The translations under genes and the position numbers were made by a program. A DNA stretch of 64,000 bases from Erodium maritimum. Its lineage: Eukaryota > Streptophyta > Magnoliopsida > Geraniales > Geraniaceae. Positions 11,726 to 20,587 of the stretch are shown here, in pieces. Location of the stretch: NCBI GenBank assembly GCA_963921825.1, contig OY997590.1, forward strand, positions 55,480,012 to 55,544,011, given 5' to 3'. Numbering within the stretch: the first letter of the stretch is position 1; each line of letters opens with the position of its first letter. The notes beneath the pieces were generated by a model. It saw nothing but the letters and a program-made list of their open reading frames with translations. It searched no databases and was not told where the DNA came from.

Positions 11726-11737
11726 TGGTATCAGAGC
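11726..11737 (+). other. Primer binding site, initiator Met tRNA type
   Basis: The sequence tggtatcagagc begins 3 nt after the end of the 5' LTR and is the standard complement of the 3' end of plant initiator Met tRNA. Minus-strand DNA synthesis of the gypsy element would start here. Confidence 0.92.
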
Positions 11738-12317
11738 ACGAGGTTTCACACCTCGGCCTGCACGTCAATTAGGTGGGAGAGTCGAGTCAGTAGAGTCCCG
11801 TCGTGCGTGGGTACGCAAGTCGGAACTCGTGTGTAGACCCGTTAGGACTAGAGTCCTGTTTTTGTTATGTGCTTGTGCAGTACGGGGTTACTGGCACAGT
11901 GTTTGTGTGTTGATGCGTGAAATGTTTTTAAACTGTCGCGACTCGACTCAGGGGCGCCCCTGTAGTCGAGTTTGACGGTGTTGATGTCAAGTGGGTACAA
12001 TGTAGTTCGGGGATGCCTGGACCGGGTTGTAACTACCTGGTGTCAAGAATTGAGGTTTTTAATGAAGTGGATAAAGTTTTTAAAATTTGATTGGCCCTGA
12101 GGGCGTGTTTGATTTTGCTTGGCCCGGTGGGCGAGTGTTGTTGTGTTGTTGTTTGACCGTGTCGGCTTGTGTTTTGGTTGAGGTTGAATGACTTGATTTG
12201 TCTGTGAGTCGTGGCGCGTGTGTTTTCTATTTTGGTGGTCAAGCGTGTGTGTCGTCTAAGGCCAGTTTTAAGGTTAAAACGGGTTAAGATTCGAGTGGAA
12301 CCGAGTTTGGAAAACAG

Positions 12318-12450
12318 GTCTGCGTGAGCGTCACGGATCCTGTCACAAATCCGTGACGGACGAGAACGATTTGGCGAATTTTAGGTTTTTGTCACGGCAC
12401 CGTGATCCCAACCGTGACGGGATCTGTCACGGGTCCGTGACCCCTGTCCT
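12318..12450 (+). repeat. Palindrome cluster TCACGG/CCGTGA in gypsy leader
   Basis: At least four pairs of tcacgg and ccgtga lie within about 130 bp. For example gtcacgga and tccgtgac are separated by 12 bases, and gtcacggg is followed by tccgtgac. Several stem-loops could form in the RNA leader of the element. The location, between primer site and pol, is where packaging and dimerisation structures usually lie; that role is inference. Confidence 0.7.
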
Positions 12451-12999
12451 TCTCACCGTCTTATTTGTGCAATTTGAGTGTTGGCTTGCGTGGCGGTGTT
12501 CACGGTTGTGTTAGGTGTAGAGGTCGTAAGTTCGGGTTAAGAAATGAGGTCTTGGGTTCGAGACTCATCAATAACCTGCGGTAGTGTTACAGCGCCTCGG
12601 CGTGAGAGTCTCACCGCGGAGAGAGGTTAGGGTTGGTGCGCTGTGGCGCCATACGAACTAGGTTTCCCCTAGGTGAACGAGTGTTCGAGTTTTCCCTCGC
12701 GTGAATGGGTGGGTTGAGGTTTCCTTCACGTGAGTGGCTTGTTTGAGGTTCCCTACATGATCGAGTAACTAGGGTATCAAGGATGTGAGCAATAGTGGGT
12801 TGCGGAGATGACAGTAGGATCCCCGTTGGAATTTCTCTACGTGATCGGGTAATTGGGGTATTGAGGTTGTAAGCAACAGTAGTCGCTGAATTGAGAACAT
12901 AATCCCCGTTTCGAGGTTTATCTTACGTGAGCGAGTACTTGAGGTGTTGATAGCGTGAGCAGTGTGACGGTTGGCATCAGGTTTTGAGGTAGTGGTTTG

Positions 13000-13110
13000 C
13001 CCGGGTTAGATTGGTAAGTCCTTGGTGCGTTACTAGTATGCCATAATCGAACGGGTGTCCGTGGAGGTGAGCATAACGCTCATCCCCTTTACTACTTTTC
13101 CCGCAAGGGA
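13000..13110 (+). repeat. LTR-like fragment inside gypsy internal domain
   Basis: The stretch tatgcca...ggtgtccgtggaggtgagc...aacgctcatcccc...cttttccc parallels the 3' part of the LTR (about 11400-11480: tatgccg, ttatccgtggtggtgagcg, aacgctcacccc, gcttttcc). It appears to be a diverged duplicate of LTR sequence in place of gag. Confidence 0.55.
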
Positions 13111-13214
13111 CGAGTAGCGAACACATGTTTGGTTGCGGAAAGTTACAAGTAATGCCTAGAGGACCGTGTGAGAGTTACACTAGACCTTACCATGGTGACT
13201 AATGGAGTGGGTGT

Positions 13215-13420
13215 TTGGTTTCCGTTTTGGACGTCAGCTTCATTGGATGCCGGGTTATCACACTCGTTTGTTCGTCGAGTTGTGCTGAGAGGTTGGGGCT
13301 GAGTTTAGAGCCGTTGAGTCCACCCCTGCGTCGTGACATGCTGGTTGGTGGTGGGGTGGTGTTGACTAGGGTCTGTCGTGCCTGCGGAGTTAGAGAAGCG
13401 AACCAGTACAAGAGGTTCGA
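13215..13420 (+). pseudogene. Gypsy protease region remnant
   Basis: The reading ERLGLSLEPLSPPLRRDM and VGGGVVLTRVCRACGVR corresponds to the segment after the catalytic site of gypsy retropepsins (LGL.PEPL.PPL...PVGG...). The catalytic D-S/T-G itself is not recognisable just before it. The next protease part (RLDVILGTDW) comes at about 13590, after a rearranged interval. Confidence 0.65.
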
Positions 13421-13562
13421 GAGAGGGCCCAAGCGCCCTGATGTTGGATCGAGTCCTCACCCCGAGGATCGGGTGTGTTCGGAGTTGGTAGACACGACGA
13501 CGTTAGTGGAGCAAGGTCTTAGAGAGACCGCGAGGGTCCGTGAGTTTTAGCAGCGACTGAGC

Positions 13563-14380
13563 TTGTGCGTGTATCCGTGGGAAGGATACCCACGAAATGA
13601 CCGCCTTGACGTGATCCTGGGAACGGATTGGCGAGCGAAGTACCAAGTCATTATCAACTGTTACAGGCGACGAGTGACGGTGTCAACAGGAAACCCGAAA
13701 GGTTCGTGTATTCTGGGCAGTAGGAGCGGAGTTTCTCCTGTCGGCTTGTCGGCGGTAAAGGAAGTATCGGCCGAGCAGAGCCGAGAATTACCGCGAGTGG
13801 CGTGCGAGTTCCCCGAGGTCTTCCCTAAGGAATTGAGCGGGTTGCCACCAGTTCGTCAGGTGGAGTTCGGGATTGACCTGGTGCCGGGAACGACAGCGAT
13901 ATCGATGGCGCCTTACAGATTCGCGCCAGCCGAGTTGACCAAACTGAAGAGTCAGCTCGAAGAACTTTGGGAGAAGGGGCTTATTCGTCCGAGCACATCG
14001 TCGTGGGGAGCGCCAGCACTCTTCGTGAAGAAGAAGAGTTGAGAGCTTCGGATGTGCATGGACTACCGGAAAATGAACCGGGTTACGGTGAATGACCGAT
14101 ACCCGATGCCGAAAATTGATGACCTGTTCTACCAGTTGAGAGGGTCGACGTATTTCTCGAAGATCGACCTGCGATCCGGATACTACCAGTTGCGAGTCCG
14201 AGAGGGGGACGTCGCAAGGACTGCATTCCAGACATGCTATGAACTTTACGAGTTCTGGGTGATGACTCTGAACTACCGAACGCACCTGCAGCGTTCTTGG
14301 ACCTGATGAACAGTATAGTCCGGCTGTTCTTAAATCAGTTTGCGGTGGTGTTTTCTGGACGACAGGATCCGGGAGATAGT
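13563..14380 (+). pseudogene. Gypsy pol: protease end and reverse transcriptase
   Basis: It starts with DVILGTDW (protease C-terminus). Next come FPEVFPKELSGLPP, VEFGIDLVPGT, APYRFAPAELTKLKSQL and WGAPALFVKK, then after a stop at 14041 [34 protein letters not shown] and YEFWVM. These are the ordered RT blocks of chromovirus-type gypsy elements. The catalytic box is still seen as FLDD but only after a frameshift ([14 protein letters not shown] at about 14280). RNase H and the integrase core that should follow are deleted. The damage (stop at 14041-14043, shifts near 14260 and 14370) rules out an active enzyme. Confidence 0.9.
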
Positions 14381-14669
14381 TGCCGGCGGTACGGACGCCG
14401 AGGGCTGGGATCGTTGTACAAATTGGGAGTTACGGTATCGTGGAGGTTTGTACTTACCGCGTGACGGCGGAGCCGACGAGCTACGAGAGTCGCAGCATTC
14501 GCGTCTAACAGTGCATGTGAATAGCACTAAGAGGAGCGCGGCATCAGGTGCCATGTCTAGTGGAGCGGGATGCGGAGAGCGGTCGCGGAGTTAGTATCGC
14601 GATGCCTCGCTCGTCGGCGGGTGAGAGCCGAACAACAGCGTCCCGCTGGTTTACTGCAACCACTACGGG

Positions 14670-14909
14670 TTGCACAATGGAATGGGGACACGTCACGACG
14701 GGTTTCGTGAGCGATTAGCCGAGTTCGCCCACCACAACAACTTTCAGTCCAGTATCATGATGGCACCGTTCGAAGCGTTGTATGGTAGGCCGTGTCGATC
14801 GCCCGTGTGCTGGGTTGAAGTGCGAGATAAGAGGTTCCTGGGTCTAGAACTGGACCGAGAGACAGCTGAGTCGGTCGTGCCAAAGCGTGAGCGGTTGAAG
14901 ACCGCGTAG
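14670..14909 (+). pseudogene. Gypsy integrase C-terminal core remnant
   Basis: The reading ERLAEFAHHNNFQSSIMMAP, FEALYGRPCRSPVCWVEV matches the end of the gypsy integrase core (EFAYNNS.H.SI..APFEALYGR.CRSP..W.E). It follows RT after a deletion that removed RNase H, the zinc-binding HHCC domain and the first catalytic acidic residues. Confidence 0.88.
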
Positions 14910-15059
14910 AGTCAGCAGAAGTTATGCTGACTGACGACGCCGACCTCTCGAGTCAGGAATCAGTGGTCACGTATCCCTGGAGGTGAGTCCGAAGGGCGGA
15001 CTAATGCGTTTCAACCGCGGCGGAGGCGGGTTAGCCCCGCGGTGTATCGGGCCTTTCGA

Positions 15060-15320
15060 GGTTTTGAGTATGTCAATGAGTGGACAGAGGTCGAGGTAAC
15101 GGGTGATGTCCCGTAAAAGGAGAAACCGATGTGGGAAAGGGATCCACGAGAGCAGGTCCTGTGCGGAAAGGTTGTCCGCTTAGAACTGGTGTTGTGGCGA
15201 CACCATGAGGCTGAGTCGACTGGGGAACATGAGGCCGAGGTTCGCGCGAAGTGCCCCAGCTTGTTCGACTCCCGAAGTACGTCTGTTTTAAATTTCGAGG
15301 ACGAAATTTATTTAAGGGGG
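15060..15320 (+). pseudogene. Gypsy integrase tail, chromodomain-like end
   Basis: The fragment reads VLCGKVVRLELVLWRHHEAE, EHEAEVRAKCPSLFD, FEDEIYLRGE. It resembles the C-terminus of Tekay/Del chromovirus polyproteins, where a chromodomain (V..LWR.H...E.TWE.E..M....P.LF) is followed by the polypurine tract. Stops interrupt it (ATGTCCCGTAA at about 15107). Chromodomains of this class are thought to steer insertion to heterochromatin. Confidence 0.65.
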
Positions 15321-15326
15321 GAAGAT
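15314..15326 (+). other. Polypurine tract of gypsy element
   Basis: The purine run aaggggggaagat lies immediately before the 3' LTR, the expected primer for plus-strand DNA synthesis. Confidence 0.9.
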
Positions 15327-18228
15327 TGTAAAGACCGGCTAAATTAAAAGAAGCAAAGTATTAAATTTTATCGTCTTGAAACGTCGAGGTTGGAAAATCG
15401 AGTTGAAATTGGTGATCGTTTGCAAAAAAAAAAGGGAAGTCAGACTAGGCCAGGCCGAGCAGGCCCCAGTCAAGCCCCGGTTTGGGCCGTGCGGCCCACT
15501 TCGCCAGGCCCGTGTGCCAGGCCAGAAGCCCAGTCCCGTTTGAGCTTTGGGTAGAAATATGTCAATTAGGGTCTGAAACCCTAATTGCCTTCAACCCCTC
15601 TTCTTCTTCGCGCAGCCCTCCCTCGACCCGACCTCACCCTCCACGCCGTCCACTCCTCCACGCCGCCGTCTTCTTCTCCGACCAACCGCTCCGGCCGCCA
15701 CCATACCGAGCTCCTCTCCGTCCAACCGGAAACCACCTCCCTTCCTTCCCTTCGCCGCCGTCTCCTCTCTCCGTTCAGCCCCCACCAGCCACCTCCCTCT
15801 CTCGGTCCGTTTCCGACCACCACATCCCCACTCTCCCTCGTCTTCTCCTCCGTCTGATTCACGAACCACCGCCTCCGTCCTCACTCAGTCCCGAGCCCGA
15901 GCTCGTCCTCCCCGACCACCCTCTCCCTCGTCCCCTTTTTCCTTCCGTTCCCTTTTCCCTTGTCTTTCTTTCTTTTCTGGATCTGGCAGTGTGGAAACAA
16001 CACTTGTTTTTGGATCTGAACGCTCTGTGGAACGAAAATGGTTGAAACCGAAATCTATTTTTCTTGGATCTGATCATGAGGAGCAATTGTTGAAACAGAA
16101 AAGGAAAAGGGAATTTAAAAAGGGAAAATCAGTTTTAATAGAAAAGGATTTCAGATTTAAAGAAATGAAAACGAAAATCAGTGTTTTAAGGAAAAAGGGA
16201 TTTGAAATAAAATGGAATTAACATAAATTTGGTTTTAATTAACGGTTTTGAGTCGAGGAGTTTTGAGAAACAAAGTTGTAGGAAAATGAACTAAAACGAC
16301 TTGGGTTTTAAAAGGGATTTGAAAAGAACGATCATATTTGATTTAAAGTGGGCCTTGATTTGTTGAGCGTGGAACGATTAATCGGGCTGTTGAAATGGAC
16401 TTAGGATGGGTTTAACAACGGAACGCGGAATCGGTGCCTCGGGAGCCGTGTCTCGAAATCCATGCACCGGGTTTTGTGCTCGGGGCTCGAGTACTCGAAC
16501 CCGATTCGTCGTAACCCCGCTTTTAGCACGTCCGAGTTTAAAAGACAACTATCGGTTTTAATTTGGACAAATCGTAACCACTAAATTAACCTGAGAACCG
16601 CCTCTAATTATGGCTTTCGTGTTATCTTTAGCGTCTGGCTTCGATCGAAGTGAAGCCCGGAGGTAGCGAGCCAGAACGTCAGCAGCTAGGAAGCGTAGCG
16701 GGTGCTCTTCGGTTGAGGTAGGGAAAAGTAGCCGGATCTCGGCCCTGACTAAGGAAAGTTAACTGTAGAATTGCATGTGACACCGGGGTGTCGTGAGTTA
16801 TTTAGGTTATCGAATATTAGAAATGCATGATACGGGAACGTAGCGAATATCGGGAATGCATGTGACACTTAGTAGTGTCTTAGGAGTAGAGAACTTAGCG
16901 TTAGTAGATTTACTGGAGGCATATGACCATGCCCGGAGGTTGATTGTGAAACTGTTGATAGTAGGACTGCTGGAGGCATATGACCATGCCCGGAGGTTGT
17001 TTGTGAAACTAGTGATCTTAGGATTGTTGTAGGCATCGATTATGCCGGAGGTTGTTGTGTGTTATTTTACTGTTGAGTTTGGGTGGCCTTGAGAGCCCGT
17101 ATTATTTATTGTTGAGTTGGGTGGCCTTGAGAGCCCGTTTTATTTATTGCTGAGTCTTGGGTGGCCTTGAGAGCCCGTGTTATTTATTGCTGAGTCTTGG
17201 GTGGCCTTGAGAGCCCGTGTTATTTATTGCTGAGTCTTGGGTGGCCATGAGAGCCCGTGTTGTCGTTTCGGTGTTTTGGGTGGCCGTGAGTGCCCGTGGG
17301 GTTGTGAACCCGTACTTTACCGTTGGTGTCTTGGGTGGCCATGAGGGCCCGTAGGGTGTTGAACCTGTGTTTGGTTGTTGGTGTCTTTTTGGCCTTGAGT
17401 GCCTGTGGAGTTGTCACCGGTGTCGTTACTGTCTGTTGAACTTGTTTGTGATTGTGATTGGTTACTTAATACTGGTGGAGGTTGTGTGGTGTAGCTAGCC
17501 TCCCGACTGGGATCGGGAGAAGCGGAGGGGTTGTGGGCTAGCTCCCCGACTAGGATCGGGGGAAGGACGCGCGGGTGTGGCTAACCACCCGACTGGGATC
17601 GGGTGAAGCGGAGAGGTTGTGGGTTAGCCTCCCGACTGGGATCGGGAGAAGTTGCGCGACAGGTCGACCGCCTGACCACGTCTATGATCGTTAAAGGGCG
17701 AGAGACAGAGATTGGTTACTGAGCAGCCGGTTTGAGATCCTTTGTGATCTTGTTTGGTATTGTGTGGTCAGTCGTGTCTTGGAGGAGGTCGTCGATCGTA
17801 GTGTGGGGTCTACATAACGTGTCCGAGTGTTGAGTCGGTTGAGGAAAGTACTGGTCGTGTGTGTGTCTTTTGAGTCGTTGTGGTGTTACCGGCATTGTCT
17901 GCTAATTATGCCGTAGTCAGTCTGTTATCTGTGGTGGTGAGCGAACGCTCACCCCTAGCTGCTTTTCCTACAGGTACCGTTCGCAGGCTGGAGTAGGTGA
18001 GCTTCTGAAGCTTGAAGAGCTTGAAGCGGGTTCTGGGAGTCTTGAGTCTAGTGACGTGTACCTACCCTTTTTGTCCAAGTGTGGGACTAATTTTGTTTGA
18101 GTTGTATTTGACTTTATTTGTTGAACTAAACTGGTATTTTAAAGTGATTTAAAGAAAACAGGTTTAAAGAATTGTATCTTTTAAATGTTCGCGTCCCGAG
18201 TTCGGTTCGCTGAAATTGGGGCGTGACA
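15327..18228 (+). repeat. Gypsy 3' LTR
   Basis: It is collinear with the 5' LTR but 257 bp shorter. About 245 bp of the GC-rich leader (9163-9405 in the 5' copy) is missing here, the minisatellite has one unit fewer (near 17075-17410), and the TATA box is mutated. Otherwise differences are sparse. Confidence 0.93.
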
Positions 18229-18233
18229 GTGAG

Positions 18234-18382
18234 GGAGGACATGGAAGACGCACAAGAGTTGTAGGTGCCTGCGGCAGCGAGGGATTGGTTGTGGGAGACG
18301 GTTTGGAGGCCATTAGGACGATAGAAAAGGAGTAGAGCAATTTAAGGTTGTATAGAGTTTTTTCTTTCATTAATTTTTATTT
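18234..18382 (-). pseudogene. LINE no. 1 ORF1 N-terminus and 5' end
   Basis: The minus-strand reading MASKPSPTTNPSLPQAPTTL begins at about 18311 and runs into the gypsy insertion point. It is the start of the ORF1 that continues at 8563. Only about 70 bp of 5' leader separate it from the target-site duplication. Confidence 0.55.
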
Positions 18383-18469
18383 AGTTGAAACGTTGCATGT
18401 CTTAGTTTTGACATATTTTGATGTAATTGGATAATTTATTCATTTTTTTTTTGTGAAAGTTACACTCTT

Positions 18470-18608
18470 TCTCACTAAACTTTATACTTTTTTATTTTAC
18501 TTTACCTAACTAAAAAACTTTCGTATGCGATCCCCTGATTTTTTTCATCTACCTAATTAAAAAAATTGTTTACGATGTATCGAAAAGTTTGTTTTCACTT
18601 TATTCTAC
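18470..18608. repeat. Left arm of an older inverted repeat
   Basis: The sequence tactttacctaactaaaaaa with its flanks (about 18470-18530) is repeated inverted at about 20380-20440. The two arms enclose a MULE and a LINE tail, so they may be the TIRs of an older MITE-like element. I did not find its target-site duplication. Confidence 0.45.
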
Positions 18609-18617
18609 CTAAATATG

Positions 18618-19979
18618 GAAGGATAATCTATTGAGACCCACTCTTAACATAGGAACCGTGCGAACCTATCCTAGCCACACTTACATATGATCCAACACTC
18701 ATCAAAATGCCACATCATCACCTCAATCCAACCCATATACACGCCACTTTAATCTTTCTCTAAACAAGTAAGGGCATAATTGTAATAGCATGATGCCATG
18801 TGGATAATTTTCCATTTTTTTAACCAATTCACTAATTTAATATTTTCCGATTCGTTTGAACTCCGATTAACTTCAAACTTGCGCCAATATTTTTCTTTTT
18901 TCAAGGGCTTTAAATCAAGATCAGTTAGAATATATTTTGAAGCACGAAAATAAAAATTTAAATCAAGGTGATAAAAATAATGTTGAGTGTTGATAATTCT
19001 TCACTAATAAATGTTTTATATCGGAGTACCAAACTAGTGCCAAATGTTGATAAAAAAACATGTAATAAGATGATAAGAAACAAATAATGAGGTGATAAAA
19101 AACATGTTCAATTTTGATAATAAGTGTGATACACTAGAGTTTAACGTTGATAAAAAAACTTGTGATGGAGTGATAAAACACACGTAATTCAATGATAAAC
19201 CTAGTGTTTAGTGTTGATAAAACTAGTGTTCATAAAAAGCACGTGATGAGATGATAAAAAAAATGATCAGTTTTGGAGAATGGGGTGATAAAACCAGTGT
19301 AAAGTGTTGATAAAACCAGTGTAAAGTGTTGATAAAATCAGAGCAAAGTGTTGATAAAAATTACCTAGATATAATTTCTTTAAAACCAGCCCTGAAATAA
19401 AAAAAATTTGTGCTTCAAAAAAAACATGTGATAGAGGTGATAAAACACACGTAATTGAATTATAAACCTAGTGTTTAGTGTTGATAAAACTAGTGTTCAT
19501 AAAAAGCACGCGATGAGGTGATAAAATCATGATCAATTTTAGAAAATGAGGTGATAAAACCAGTGTAAAGTGTTGATAAAATCAGTGTAAAAGTGTTGAT
19601 AAATCCATAGCAAAGTGTTGATAAAAATTACCCAGACTTTAAAAAAAATCAACACCGAAATAATTTTTTTTCGTGCTTCAAAATATATTCATGACTGATC
19701 TTGATTTAAAGCCCTTAAATAAAGAAAACTAATGGCGCAAGTTTGAAGCCAATCGGAGTTCAAACGAAGCGGGAAAAATTAAATTAGTGAATTGATTAAA
19801 AAAAATAATATGATAGTTTTACTAAAAATCTCTTACCACTTACTAAAAAGTAATGTTTTTTTGCACTCCACAAGTCAACTACTCAATTGCATCTCATCCA
19901 TCCATTCTTAAAATGGATGACTTAGATCGGTTCTCGGGGTTCCTACGTTAAAACATGCTTCTCACCGGATTTCTCCTCC
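18618..19979. mobile_element. Non-autonomous MULE, GATAAA-rich, copy 1
   Basis: The 9-bp duplication ctaaatatg/ctaactatg (one mismatch; 18609-18617 and 19980-19988) encloses 1,362 bp. The ends are inverted (gaaggataatctattgag with ggaggagaaatccggtgag; taacataggaacc with taacgtaggaacc). Inner arms of about 190 bp are also inverted, including gtttgaactccgatt, cttgcgcca and agggctttaaatcaaga. The loop holds tandem units rich in gtgataaaa and tgttgataaaa (about 19120-19665, two units). A 9-bp duplication and long inverted arms are typical of Mutator-like elements. There is no transposase frame. Another copy is at 51728-53332. Confidence 0.82.
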
Positions 19980-19990
19980 CTAACTATGAT

Positions 19991-20390
19991 CAATTTTTTT
20001 TTGAATACTGGTATTTTATTAAATCAAATCTCCCGCAAGGGTAGACCGAATTACATCAGGAACTGAATCAGTGTTCCAGTCATAAGATAATCATACCAGT
20101 GCGTTTCTAGCTAAGAGATGGGCCACCCTGTTTCCTGAACGTCTTGAGTATTACAGTCGAACTTCTCGGAACAAATGTAGAATAGTCCTACAATCGTCTA
20201 TGATAGGTCCAAGCGGGGAGAGCACCTCTGTATCCCCATTTATGTACTGCACCACTGTTAGACAATCAGACTCCACACACCCTGCGTGCCAGCCTTTCTC
20301 CCTCCACCATCCCAAAGCTTTGCGAATTGTGAGTAGCTCCGCCAATTCTGGAAGAGTAAAGTGGGAAAAAACACCTCAAGATACCGTACG
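19991..20390 (-). pseudogene. LINE tail: RNase H-like domain (RVT_3), 5'-truncated
   Basis: The minus-strand reading AELLTIRKALGWWREKGW, VESDCLTVVQYIN, LGPIIDDCR is the C-terminal RNase H-like domain of plant LINE ORF2. A run of nine T at 19994-20002 is the poly(A) tail of the minus-strand element. Only the 3' end was inserted, the usual result of abortive target-primed reverse transcription. It lies next to the MULE, and a clean target-site duplication was not found. A related tail is at 35737-36505. Confidence 0.75.
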
Positions 20391-20587
20391 CGGCTTTTTT
20401 TAGTTAGGTAAAGTAAAGTGAAAAGGATATAAATTTAGGTAGGATAATGTATAATTTTTTCTTTATTTTATATATATAATTTTGTTATTCGAGAAGATAA
20501 TTTATTATGGGTTAATGATTAGAGTTTCAGAGGTTAAATATACAATAATTACTCACTTAAACTTCCCATGAACAAAAATATACAAGA

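Larger units (their letters stand above)
8564..18228 (+). mobile_element. Ty3-gypsy element (chromovirus/Tekay-like), deleted
   Basis: The element starts tgtaaagaccgg, ends ggggcgtgaca, and has the exact 5-bp duplication gtgag at 8559-8563 and 18229-18233. It has LTRs of 3,159 and 2,902 bp, a Met-tRNA primer site, a polypurine tract, and only 3.6 kb between the LTRs. The region from the primer site to about 13215 holds no recognisable gag. Pol survives as four separate pieces (protease, RT, integrase end, C-terminal tail) in the normal order but with large gaps and frameshifts. The LTRs are alike apart from a roughly 245-bp gap, one minisatellite unit and scattered changes, so insertion was fairly recent although the element is not autonomous. 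Confidence 0.93.
6323..18382 (-). mobile_element. ORF1-only LINE no. 1 with nested gypsy element
   Basis: A perfect 15-bp direct repeat, agttgaaacgttgca, flanks the unit (6308-6322 and 18383-18397). The minus-strand 3' end is a poly(A) run next to 6323 preceded by an AATAAA-like signal (gcaataaaat). Subtracting the gypsy element and its duplication leaves about 2.4 kb, enough for ORF1 but not ORF2. No endonuclease or reverse transcriptase sequence is seen. It must have been mobilised by a LINE machinery acting in trans. Confidence 0.88.

Noticed and set aside
18470..20440. Composite transposon with tactttacctaacta TIRs carrying a MULE and a LINE tail
   Set aside because: The inverted arms are real, but no target-site duplication was found and the cargo is explained by separate insertions.
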